This document shows positions 1 through 7,008 of a stretch of 10,011 nt of DNA, piece after piece. Position 1 is the first letter of the stretch, and every line of letters begins with the position of its first letter. The stretch is from Clostridiaceae bacterium UBA6110 (GTDB taxonomy: Bacteria > Bacillota > Clostridia > Clostridiales > Clostridiaceae). The notes below the pieces were generated by a model. It ran no database searches, was not told the origin of the DNA, and saw only the letters and a list, made by a program, of their open reading frames with translations. The stretch is taken from positions 1 through 10,011 of the forward strand of contig DIWI01000107.1 of assembly GCA_002428415.1 (NCBI GenBank). Reading direction: 5' to 3'. The position numbers and the translations under genes are program-made.

Positions 1-1199
1 AGAAGAATGCAGGAAATTTCAGGGTTCAGGGATTCAGACCCGGAAAAGCACCATTTCACATGGTGAAGAGATTCTACGGAGTGGAGGTCCTGTTTGATGA
101 TGCAAGCAATGCGCTTCTGAACGAGACATATCCTCAGGCTGTAGCACAGACAGAAATCAGCCCTGTTGGCTATCCTGATATCGACATAACTCAGATTGAA
201 GAGGGAAAGGATTTCCTCTACAAGGCGACTGTTGAAGTATATCCTGAGTTCGAGGTAGCGGAGTACAAGGGACTTAGCGTTGCAAAGCCATCCTATCCTG
301 CTGACGAAGCTCAGATCGAGAAGGAAATCGAAGACCTCAGGGAAAAGAATGCAAGGCTTGTATCGAAGGCTGAAGGCAGTGTGATCGAGGACAAGGACAC
401 TGCAGTGATAGATTTCCTTGGAAAGGTCGACGGAGTTGAATTCGAGGGCGGAAAGGGCGAAAGCTTCGAGCTTGAGATCGGTTCAGGCACATTCATAGAC
501 AACTTCGAGGAGCAGCTCAAGGGACTCAAGGCTGGAGAGGAGAAGGTGGTAACTGTAACCTTCCCGGAAAGCTATGGAGTTGAGAGCCTAAACGGCAAGG
601 CTGCCGATTTCGAGGTAAAGGTACTTGATATCAAGGCTAAGGAGTATCCTGCAGTTGACGACGAGTTCGCTTCAGAGGTATCTGAGTTTGAAACACTTGC
701 AGAGCTCAAGGAAAGCATAGCGGCAAAGCTCAAGGAAGCTGGAAAGAAGAAGGAAGAGTCCGAGTACAGGAACAGCCTTCTTGCAGCTGTAGTAGAGAAG
801 ACTGATATAGACATTCCGGAGTCAATGATCGAGACACAGGTTGACAGGCTTGTCCAGGACTTCGAGCAGAGGCTTGCATACCAGGGCGTTGACAAGAAGA
901 TGTACATGGAGATGACAGGCTCAAATGATAACGGCCTAAGGGACATGTTCAAGGAAAATGCACAGAAGATAGTCAAGAATGACCTTGTACTCTCGAAGAT
1001 AATCGAGAAGGAAGGACTTCTTGCCACTGATGAAGAAGTGACTGCAAAGGCTGAAGAGATAGCTGGCCAGTATGGAGAAAGCAAGGAGAAGTTCATGGAG
1101 ATCCTTCTTGGATCAAACAGACCTGACCTTGAAATGGAGATAAAGACAGACAAGGCGTTTGCGCTCCTTGAAACTCTAGCAGCCAAAGACGCAGAATAA
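1..1199 (+). CDS. tig: Trigger factor, ribosome-associated chaperone and peptidyl-prolyl isomerase (5' end cut by window)
   Basis: Trigger factor binds near the ribosomal exit tunnel, shields nascent chains and has peptidyl-prolyl isomerase activity. The reading frame is open from position 3, so the ATG at 60 is internal. The codons before it give the ribosome-docking signature GFRPGKAP (nt 30-53). About 398 residues are visible of a family length near 430, so roughly the first 30-35 residues lie outside the window. The FKBP-like isomerase domain runs from about nt 387 to 645 (DTAVIDFLGKVDG through DFEVKVLDI). The rest is the helical C-terminal chaperone region, rich in Glu and Lys, ending in TAA at 1197-1199. 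The gene heads the tig-clpP-clpX-lon-engB cluster but is separated from clpP by a hairpin and promoter sequences, so it is probably its own transcription unit with some read-through. Identification is secure. Confidence 0.97.
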   Translation, partial: KNAGNFRVQGFRPGKAPFHMVKRFYGVEVLFDDASNALLNETYPQAVAQTEISPVGYPDIDITQIEEGKDFLYKATVEVYPEFEVAEYKGLSVAKPSYPADEAQIEKEIEDLREKNARLVSKAEGSVIEDKDTAVIDFLGKVDGVEFEGGKGESFELEIGSGTFIDNFEEQLKGLKAGEEKVVTVTFPESYGVESLNGKAADFEVKVLDIKAKEYPAVDDEFASEVSEFETLAELKESIAAKLKEAGKKKEESEYRNSLLAAVVEKTDIDIPESMIETQVDRLVQDFEQRLAYQGVDKKMYMEMTGSNDNGLRDMFKENAQKIVKNDLVLSKIIEKEGLLATDEEVTAKAEEIAGQYGESKEKFMEILLGSNRPDLEMEIKTDKAFALLETLAAKDAE

Positions 1200-1208
1200 G
1201 CTCGATCC

Positions 1209-1240
1209 AATTGCCAGAAGAGTATGCTCCTCTGGCAATT
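1209..1240 (+). terminator. Hairpin terminator after tig
   Basis: A 14-position stem (AATTGCCAGAAGAG at 1209-1222 with CTCCTCTGGCAATT at 1227-1240, one A-C mismatch) encloses the loop TATG, starting 9 nt after the tig stop. The following T-run is short and interrupted (TTTCTGACTT), so termination may be partial. It separates tig from the clpP promoters. Confidence 0.65.
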
Positions 1241-1269
1241 TCTGACTTCAGGGACCTTGAACTGAGGTT

Positions 1270-1297
1270 TTGCAGGCGTTAATACATTGTTTATAAT
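1270..1297 (+). promoter_or_regulatory. Upstream clpP promoter candidate (sigma-A type)
   Basis: TTGCAG at 1270-1275 and a perfect TATAAT at 1292-1297 are separated by 16 nt. It lies after the tig hairpin and about 70 nt before the clpP start. No CtsR-type tandem GGTCAAA heptamers or CIRCE element were seen nearby, so a heat-shock repressor site is not evident. Confidence 0.5.
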
Positions 1298-1306
1298 GGA
1301 TTTTAG

Positions 1307-1333
1307 TTGCAGTTAAGATTTTTAGGGTATAAT
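1307..1333 (+). promoter_or_regulatory. Downstream clpP promoter candidate (sigma-A type)
   Basis: A second TTGCAG (1307-1312) precedes a second perfect TATAAT (1328-1333) by 15 nt. The spacing is slightly short, but the -10 is ideal and transcription would begin near 1340, leaving a leader of about 30 nt that contains the full clpP ribosome binding site AGGAGGT (1357-1363). Confidence 0.5.
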
Positions 1334-1368
1334 ATACAAAGAAATCTTTTTAAATCAGGAGGTCTACA

Positions 1369-1965
1369 ATGAGTCTAGTACCAATGGTCGTTGAGCAGAC
1401 CAACAGAGGAGAGAGGTCATATGACATCTTCTCAAGGCTCCTCAAGGACAGGATAATAATGCTGTCGGGAGAAATATCCGACGTTACCGCGAACCTTGTG
1501 GTCGCACAGCTGATATTCCTCGAAAGTGAAGATCCTGACAAGGACATTTACCTATATATCAACAGTCCGGGTGGATCGATAACTGCAGGAATGGCAATCT
1601 ACGACACAATGAACTACATTAAGCCTGATGTTGCTACAATCTGCATAGGTATGGCGGCATCAATGGGAGCATTCCTTCTGGCATCAGGTGCCAAGGGAAA
1701 GAGATTCGCTCTTCCTAACAGCGAGGTCATGATACATCAGCCACTTGGAGGATACCAGGGACAGGCTACTGATATCGAGATACACGCGAAGAGGATACTG
1801 CAGATAAAGGATACGATGAACAGGATACTATCCGAAAAGACGGGACAGCCGCTGGAAAAGATCCAGAACGACGTCGAGAGGGATAATTTCATGGGCGCTG
1901 AGCAGGCTAAGGAATACGGCCTGATCGACAGCATCATGGAGAAACACGAAAAGGTTAAGGAGTAG
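1369..1965 (+). CDS. clpP: ATP-dependent Clp protease proteolytic subunit ClpP
   Basis: ClpP is the serine peptidase of the ClpXP/ClpAP machines. Two heptameric rings form a chamber that degrades substrates unfolded and fed in by a Clp ATPase. The 198-residue product has the standard length. The catalytic triad is intact: Ser98 in GMAASMGA, His123 in MIHQPLGG and Asp172 in VERDNF. The substrate-binding motif SPGGS is at about 66-70. The N-terminal loop (SLVPMVVEQTNRGERSYD) matches the axial-pore segment of canonical ClpP, so this is the normal paralogue. The ATG sits 5 nt after AGGAGGT (1357-1363). clpX follows after 29 nt, so the two are surely co-transcribed, making the protease and its unfoldase from one message. 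No defect is seen. Confidence 0.98.
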   Translation: MSLVPMVVEQTNRGERSYDIFSRLLKDRIIMLSGEISDVTANLVVAQLIFLESEDPDKDIYLYINSPGGSITAGMAIYDTMNYIKPDVATICIGMAASMGAFLLASGAKGKRFALPNSEVMIHQPLGGYQGQATDIEIHAKRILQIKDTMNRILSEKTGQPLEKIQNDVERDNFMGAEQAKEYGLIDSIMEKHEKVKE

Positions 1966-1994
1966 GCTCTCCTACAACCAGCAGAGGTGATAAT

Positions 1995-3242
1995 ATGGCC
2001 AAATATGATGACAAGAACGCTTTGAAATGCTCATTCTGCGGAAAGAGCCAGGATCAGGTCAGAAGGCTGATAGCAGGACCTGGAGTCTATATATGCGACG
2101 AGTGCATAGAGCTCTGTTCCGAGATAATCGCGGAAGAGCTTGAAGAAAAGAACCAGGTAGATATTTCGAGTCTTCCGAAACCACAGGAGATAAAGAGCCA
2201 TCTTGACCAGTATGTAATAGGACAGGACGATGCAAAGAAATCCCTGGCCGTTGCAGTGTACAACCACTACAAGAGAATAAACTTCCCGGTCAAGAACGGT
2301 GACATTGAGCTTTCGAAGTCCAATGTGCTGCTGCTTGGTCCTACAGGCTCAGGCAAGACGCTTCTTGCTCAGACTCTGGCCAAATTCCTGCAGGTCCCGT
2401 TCGCGATAGCGGATGCGACTACCCTTACGGAGGCAGGATATGTCGGTGAAGATGTGGAGAACATACTCCTTAAGCTCATCCAGAACGCCGATTATGACGT
2501 GGAGAAGGCTGAGAGAGGAATAGTCTATATCGATGAAATCGATAAGATTGCGAGGAAGTCTGAGAACCCTTCAATAACCAGGGACGTCTCGGGCGAGGGA
2601 GTTCAGCAGGCACTTCTCAAGATCCTTGAGGGAACTGTTGCATCGGTTCCACCGCAGGGCGGAAGGAAGCACCCTCATCAGGAGCTTATCCAGATCAATA
2701 CGACAAACATTCTCTTCATTGTCGGAGGAGCCTTCGACGGAATAGAGAAGATCATAGAGAAGAGAACCCAGAAATCATCAATAGGCTTCGGTGCCGAAAT
2801 CGCATCGAAATCACAGAGGAACGTGGGTGAGACACTTAAGGACATACTTCCTGGCGACCTTCTTAAATTCGGGCTCATACCTGAGTTCGTAGGCAGGGTT
2901 CCTATTGTAGTCACACTTAACAGCCTTGACAAGGACGCTTTGGTGGAGATACTAAGTGAACCTAAGAACGCTCTGGTCAAGCAGTACACGAAGCTGTTCG
3001 AGATGGATGGCGTTGAACTCGAGTTCACCAGGGAAGCTCTGCTGAGGATAGCCGAGGAGGCAATCAAGAGAAATACCGGTGCGAGAGGTTTAAGGTCCAT
3101 AATCGAGGACATAATGAAAGAGATCATGTTCAGCGTACCTTCGGACGATACGATCGAGAAGGTGCTTGTAACTGATGAGACGGTTTCAAGCAAGCAGCCG
3201 ATCATCACCTACAAGAAGGCGGAGAACATAGAATCAGCATAA
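1995..3242 (+). CDS. clpX: ATP-dependent Clp protease ATP-binding subunit ClpX
   Basis: ClpX is the hexameric AAA+ unfoldase that recognises tagged substrates and threads them into ClpP. The 415-residue product is full length. Visible features in order are the N-terminal zinc-binding domain (Cys12, Cys15, Cys34, Cys37), Walker A GPTGSGKT (115-122), pore loop GYVG (148-151), Walker B IVYIDEIDK (176-184), the RKH pore loop (224-226), the ClpP-docking IGF loop (263-265), the arginine-finger region EFVGR (297-301) and the sensor-2 motif GARGLR (362-367). The IGF loop shows that it works with ClpP, encoded 29 nt upstream. The start has the ribosome binding site AGAGGTGAT (from 1984). A hairpin and the lon gene follow. 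Confidence 0.98.
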   Translation: MAKYDDKNALKCSFCGKSQDQVRRLIAGPGVYICDECIELCSEIIAEELEEKNQVDISSLPKPQEIKSHLDQYVIGQDDAKKSLAVAVYNHYKRINFPVKNGDIELSKSNVLLLGPTGSGKTLLAQTLAKFLQVPFAIADATTLTEAGYVGEDVENILLKLIQNADYDVEKAERGIVYIDEIDKIARKSENPSITRDVSGEGVQQALLKILEGTVASVPPQGGRKHPHQELIQINTTNILFIVGGAFDGIEKIIEKRTQKSSIGFGAEIASKSQRNVGETLKDILPGDLLKFGLIPEFVGRVPIVVTLNSLDKDALVEILSEPKNALVKQYTKLFEMDGVELEFTREALLRIAEEAIKRNTGARGLRSIIEDIMKEIMFSVPSDDTIEKVLVTDETVSSKQPIITYKKAENIESA

Positions 3243-3250
3243 TACAATTG

Positions 3251-3280
3251 AAATGGACAGGCCGCAAGGTTTGTCCATTT
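3251..3280 (+). promoter_or_regulatory. Hairpin with GCAA tetraloop between clpX and lon
   Basis: Positions 3251-3263 (AAATGGACAGGCC) pair with 3268-3280 (GGTTTGTCCATTT) in a 13-bp stem with two G-U pairs, closed by a GCAA (GNRA) tetraloop. Only a weak T-run (TTTT across 3278-3281) follows. The stem ends 7 nt before the lon ribosome binding site GAGAGG (3288-3293). It may be a leaky terminator, an RNA processing or stability element, or an influence on lon translation. I see no good sigma-A promoter between it and lon, so lon probably relies on read-through from clpPX. Confidence 0.6.
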
Positions 3281-3299
3281 TGAGAGAGAGAGGAAATCA

Positions 3300-5627
3300 A
3301 TGAAAAGGAAGAGGAGGACCCTCCCCCTTATACCCCTTAGAGGAATAACAATATTCCCTTATATGGTCCTGCATTTTGATGTGGGCAGGGAAAAATCAAT
3401 AGCATCCCTTGACGAGGCGATGCTGAAGAATCAGGAGATATTCCTTGTACCCCAGAGGGATGGCAAGGTTGAAGACCCTGCCCTGGAGGACATGTACCAG
3501 ATAGGAACGCTCTGTGTTATCAGGCAGCTCCTGAAGCTTCCCGGAAACACCGTGAGGGTTCTTGTCGAAGGTATCTCGAGGGCGCGCATCATAAACCTCA
3601 AGCAGACGGAGCCGAGCTATATCGCAACCGTAGAGGTGCTGGAGGATGAGATAACTGATACAGGTATCCAGGACATCCAGGAGGAGGCACTGATAAGGAG
3701 CGTCAAGGAAACCCTTGATACCTATGTCAGGCACACCGGAATGATGCCGCAGGAGGCTCTGACGACACTCGAGGACATAGAGGAAGCAGGAAGGTTCGCG
3801 GATACCGTGAGCTCATACCTTATCCTGAAGCCAGAGGACAAGCAGTCTCTGCTTGAAGCCCTGAACATTACAGACAGGCTTGAGAAGCTTCTTGAGATAA
3901 TCAACAAGGAGCTTGAGATAGCGAAGATTGAGAAGAAGATAGGCTCGAAGATCAAGACCAACATCGACAAGGTCCAGAAGGAATACTATCTCCGTGAACA
4001 GCTTAAGGCCATACAGGAAGAGCTCGGCGACTATGACGAGGACACCAAGGAGATCAACAGCTACAAGGAAAAGATAGAAGCTAAGAACCTTCCGAAGGAA
4101 GCAAGGGAAAAGGCGCTCTACGAAGTTGAGAGGCTGAGGAATTCCGGAAGCTACTCTGCTGAAGGCGGAGTCATAAGGACCTACCTTGACTGGATACTTG
4201 ACCTTCCGTGGGGAACTGAAACTGAGGATTCCACCGATATCATAAAGGCAAGGGAGATCCTTGAGGCAGACCATTACGGACTGAAGGACGTCAAGGACAG
4301 GATAGTCGAGTATCTTGCAGTGAAGACCATGTCAAAGTCTCTGAAAGGCCCGATAATATGCCTTGTGGGTCCTCCCGGAACAGGAAAGACTTCCATAGCA
4401 AAATCGGTTGCGAGAGCGCTTGGCAGGAACTATGTCAGGATGTCACTTGGCGGAGTCAGGGATGAGGCTGAAATAAGAGGCCACAGAAGGACTTATGTCG
4501 GATCGATACCGGGCAGGATAGTCTATGGGATGAGGCAGGCAAAGAGCATGAACCCTCTGTTCCTTTTGGACGAGATAGACAAGATGTCCAACGACTTCAG
4601 GGGAGACCCGGCTGATGCACTGCTTGAGGTGCTTGATGCAGAGCAGAACTTCAGCTTCAGGGACCACTATCTTGAGCTCGAGATGGACCTGTCAAAGGTA
4701 ATGTTCATAACAACCGCAAATACCCTTGAGACCGTACCAAGACCTCTCCTTGACAGGATGGAGGTAATTGAGGTTTCGGGCTATACATACGAGGAAAAGC
4801 TTAATATTGCGAAAAGGCACCTGATGCCCAAGGTCCTCAAGGAGCATTCCATGGAACCGGGAAGCTTCAAGATGTCTGACAAGGCAATAAAGTTCCTCAT
4901 TGACGGATATACCATCGAATCAGGAGTAAGAAATCTGGAGAGGTCGCTTTCAAGCCTTGTCAGGAAGTCGATATCCTACCTCCTTGAGAACAAGAAGAAA
5001 AGCATAACGCTTACCCCGCAGATGATTGAGAAATTCCTGGGCCATCCCAGATTCAGGTATGAGACCGCTGAAAAAGAGGACAGGCTGGGCGTGGTTACAG
5101 GCCTTGCATGGACTCCTGCAGGCGGAGACATACTTCCGATAGAGGTCATGGTCATGGAGGGCACCGGGAAGCTTGAGCTTACCGGTCAGCTTGGAGATGT
5201 CATGAAGGAGTCGGCAAAAGCCGCATACTCATACATCAGGAGCCATTCCGGCGATTTCGGGATAAACGGCGACTTCTACAAGACTAAAGACATACATATA
5301 CATGTTCCTGAAGGCGCAGTGCCCAAGGACGGTCCGTCGGCGGGCGTTACAATGGCAACAGCCATGGTATCTGCGCTATCGGGCAGAAAGTCCCGGCACA
5401 ACGTGGCGATGACCGGAGAGATAACTCTAACCGGCAGGGTTCTCCCTATAGGCGGACTCAAGGAAAAGTCGCTGGCTGCAAGCAGGGCTGGAATAGATAC
5501 GGTGATAATACCGGAGAAGAATGTCCCAGACCTTGAAAAGGTACCTGAAAGCGTTCGTGGAAAGCTGAAGTTCATTCCTGTGAAGGAGATCAGCGAAGTC
5601 ATAAGCAAGTCTCTGTTGGAGGAGTAG
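3300..5627 (+). CDS. lon: ATP-dependent Lon protease (LonA type)
   Basis: Lon is a soluble homohexameric AAA+ protease that degrades damaged and short-lived regulatory proteins. The 775-residue length is normal for LonA. The N-terminal LAN substrate-binding domain begins LPLIPLRGITIFP (8-20) and runs to about 200. A coiled-coil linker follows (about 200-270). The AAA+ module has Walker A GPPGTGKT (357-364) and Walker B FLLDEIDK (421-428). The C-terminal peptidase domain carries the Ser-Lys dyad, Ser680 in KDGPSAG and Lys723 in GGLKEK, aligning with the known E. coli S679/K722 pair. There is no transmembrane segment, which excludes LonB. The ATG lies 6 nt after GAGAGG. engB begins 1 nt after the stop, and its ribosome binding site lies inside the last lon codons. 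Confidence 0.98.
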   Translation: MKRKRRTLPLIPLRGITIFPYMVLHFDVGREKSIASLDEAMLKNQEIFLVPQRDGKVEDPALEDMYQIGTLCVIRQLLKLPGNTVRVLVEGISRARIINLKQTEPSYIATVEVLEDEITDTGIQDIQEEALIRSVKETLDTYVRHTGMMPQEALTTLEDIEEAGRFADTVSSYLILKPEDKQSLLEALNITDRLEKLLEIINKELEIAKIEKKIGSKIKTNIDKVQKEYYLREQLKAIQEELGDYDEDTKEINSYKEKIEAKNLPKEAREKALYEVERLRNSGSYSAEGGVIRTYLDWILDLPWGTETEDSTDIIKAREILEADHYGLKDVKDRIVEYLAVKTMSKSLKGPIICLVGPPGTGKTSIAKSVARALGRNYVRMSLGGVRDEAEIRGHRRTYVGSIPGRIVYGMRQAKSMNPLFLLDEIDKMSNDFRGDPADALLEVLDAEQNFSFRDHYLELEMDLSKVMFITTANTLETVPRPLLDRMEVIEVSGYTYEEKLNIAKRHLMPKVLKEHSMEPGSFKMSDKAIKFLIDGYTIESGVRNLERSLSSLVRKSISYLLENKKKSITLTPQMIEKFLGHPRFRYETAEKEDRLGVVTGLAWTPAGGDILPIEVMVMEGTGKLELTGQLGDVMKESAKAAYSYIRSHSGDFGINGDFYKTKDIHIHVPEGAVPKDGPSAGVTMATAMVSALSGRKSRHNVAMTGEITLTGRVLPIGGLKEKSLAASRAGIDTVIIPEKNVPDLEKVPESVRGKLKFIPVKEISEVISKSLLEE

Positions 5628-5628
5628 A

Positions 5629-6225
5629 ATGATTACCATCAAAAATTCCGAGTTCATGACATCTGCAGTCAAAAAGGACCAGTACTCTGAGGGGGGATTT
5701 CCTGAGGTGGCTTTCGTAGGAAGGTCCAACGTAGGCAAATCCACCATCATAAACTCCCTTACAAACAGAAAGAAGCTGGCAAAGGTGTCGAACACTCCTG
5801 GAAGGACAAGGCTTGTAAATTTCTTCATGATTGACAACATATGCTCCCTTGTGGACCTGCCAGGCTATGGTTATGCGAAGATATCAAAATCAGAGAAGCA
5901 GGCCTGGGGGAAAATCATCGAGGAGTACCTGATGAACAGGCCGGACCTCAGGAAGGTTGTTCTCCTTGTAGATGCAAGGCACAAGCCCACTGAGGATGAT
6001 GTTCTCATGATCGAATACCTAAGGCACTATTCCATAGAAGTGCTTGTAGTTGCGACGAAGCTGGACAAGCTTAAGAGGAACGACATAAAGAAGAGCGAGA
6101 ACATTATAAGGGAGACGCTTGGTCTTTCTGAGGAAAAGATTCTGTTCTACTCAGCACTTACAAAGGAAAATCTCCAGAAGGTTATAGATGAGATTTTTTC
6201 CGGGATACTGCCGGAAACTGTATAA
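5629..6225 (+). CDS. engB: Ribosome biogenesis GTPase EngB (YihA/YsxC)
   Basis: EngB is a TRAFAC-class GTPase needed for a late step of 50S subunit assembly. The 198-residue protein is a single GTPase domain of normal length. Its motifs are G1 GRSNVGKS (31-38), G2 Thr60 within NTPGRTR, G3 DLPG (76-79, followed by the family-typical YGYAK), G4 TKLD (143-146) and G5 SAL (175-177). The ribosome binding site GGAGGAG (5618-5624) lies inside the end of lon, and one base separates the lon stop from this ATG, so translation is probably coupled. The lon-engB pairing is common in Firmicutes. A strong terminator follows at 6284-6309, marking the end of the operon. Confidence 0.97.
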   Translation: MITIKNSEFMTSAVKKDQYSEGGFPEVAFVGRSNVGKSTIINSLTNRKKLAKVSNTPGRTRLVNFFMIDNICSLVDLPGYGYAKISKSEKQAWGKIIEEYLMNRPDLRKVVLLVDARHKPTEDDVLMIEYLRHYSIEVLVVATKLDKLKRNDIKKSENIIRETLGLSEEKILFYSALTKENLQKVIDEIFSGILPETV

Positions 6226-6283
6226 GGACACATATGGGACGGCATAATGACATTGAAACTAAATATCCGTTCCATTAACCTGA

Positions 6284-6309
6284 GGGAGCCTGCCGGCTCC
6301 CTTTTTTTT
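6284..6309 (+). terminator. Rho-independent terminator of the clpP-clpX-lon-engB operon
   Basis: A perfect 7-bp GC-rich stem, GGGAGCC (6284-6290) with GGCTCCC (6295-6301), loop TGCC, is followed at once by eight T (6302-6309). This is a textbook + strand terminator 59 nt after engB. It also separates the operon from the convergent membrane protein gene. Confidence 0.93.
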
Positions 6310-6336
6310 GTTACGGATAAGATTATGGACTGGAAC

Positions 6337-6762
6337 TCATGCAGCCGGATGATAAGCCTCTGTTCTGCCTTGCCTGAAAAGATAAAGCATCGGAACCAAT
6401 GTGAACATGAACTGAACAGTGAAGGCGGTTACCAGCCAAGTCTGAAGGCCTGAAGGCCATGGCCACAGAAGCTGGATGATTATCCGTGACATCCACACAA
6501 GAACGAAGAAGCAGTAGAACATCATCAGTTCGCTCGAACCTTCAAACAACCGCCTCCGGACAAGCATCAGCAGCAGGCTGATTCCAGCCAGAAGGAAGGA
6601 GAAGCAGAAGTTAATGTAGTTTACAGACTGGTAAATCTCAACTGGCGCATCGGGTATGTATGAATACCATCCAAACGAATACGGCGCGAAAAAATGCAAT
6701 ATTCCAACCAGCAAGCTTATGATGCAGGCGACGTTGAATGAAAAGGCTGCGATTTTCTTCAT
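6337..6762 (-). CDS. Hypothetical four-helix integral membrane protein
   Basis: I do not recognise this family and assign no function. The 141-residue product has four strongly hydrophobic segments at about residues 5-26, 47-68, 77-98 and 107-128. Positive charges (KK at 2-3, RRR at 69-71, RQGR at 130-133) predict both termini and the middle loop in the cytoplasm. The first external loop is rich in aromatic residues and proline (HFFAPYSFGWYSYIPDAP, 23-40) and may carry the functional surface. No cleavable signal, Cys pair, metal motif or ATPase motif is seen. The gene stands alone, convergent with engB and divergent from guaD. The region before the ATG reads GGGGGTTGGAAA, an atypical but usable ribosome binding site. 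Composition resembles its neighbours. The intact length and membrane pattern argue that it is real. Confidence 0.8.
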   Translation of the reverse strand: MKKIAAFSFNVACIISLLVGILHFFAPYSFGWYSYIPDAPVEIYQSVNYINFCFSFLLAGISLLLMLVRRRLFEGSSELMMFYCFFVLVWMSRIIIQLLWPWPSGLQTWLVTAFTVQFMFTLVPMLYLFRQGRTEAYHPAA

Positions 6763-6793
6763 TTTCCAACCCCCATACTGATATTGATCATGA

Positions 6794-6821
6794 CTAATAT
6801 TACTTGCTATATTAATATCAA
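6794..6821 (-). promoter_or_regulatory. Candidate promoter of the membrane protein gene
   Basis: Read on the - strand, TTGATA (6821-6816) and TATTAG (6799-6794) are separated by 16 nt, placing a start about 25 nt before the gene. The -35 matches consensus 5/6 and the -10 matches 4/6. The -35 lies within the palindrome at 6806-6827, so a bound repressor would block it. Confidence 0.4.
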
Positions 6822-6827
6822 TATAGC
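6806..6827. promoter_or_regulatory. Palindromic operator candidate (8-bp arms)
   Basis: GCTATATT (6806-6813) and AATATAGC (6820-6827) form a perfect inverted repeat with the 6-bp spacer AATATC. The 22-bp size and its overlap with the candidate -35 of the - strand gene suggest a binding site for a dimeric repressor. In an AT-rich spacer some such repeats arise by chance. No regulator gene lies beside it. Confidence 0.4.
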
Positions 6828-6976
6828 TACATCCACCCTATATACTACTCCATAAAATATAATAAAAACAATAATTAATATCATATATTCCAATCAGTGT
6901 TCCTGAATCAGGCTTGGTGTCTTAATAAATATCCTGCTCCTGACACTTTTAACTTTTCATCTGAATGACTCAGGTT

Positions 6977-7001
6977 TGTTATATAATTGAGGGAGGGGAG
7001 G
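6977..7001 (+). promoter_or_regulatory. guaD ribosome binding site and possible -10
   Basis: TATAAT at 6982-6987, overlapping an extended -10 (TG at 6977-6978 then TATATA at 6980-6985), is followed directly by the purine run GGGAGGGGAGG (6991-7001), a very strong ribosome binding site 7 nt before the guaD ATG. No good -35 is present. Transcription from this -10 would start inside the purine run, so the true promoter may lie further upstream. Confidence 0.35.
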
Positions 7002-7008
7002 CGGTTTT

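Noticed and set aside
572..1210. Long - strand open frames inside tig, clpX and lon (also 2678-3208 and 3813-4274)
   Set aside because: They are opposite well-supported genes, are Ser/Leu-rich as expected from antisense of this codon use, and show no motifs or ribosome binding sites.
6247..6453. A 68-codon + strand reading frame after engB
   Set aside because: It runs through the operon terminator (6284-6309) and overlaps the membrane protein gene on the other strand. It has no convincing ribosome binding site or family resemblance.
6880..7008. Purine riboswitch before guaD
   Set aside because: The conserved junction and loop-loop sequences of the purine aptamer were not found, and no terminator or ribosome-binding-site sequestering stem is visible.
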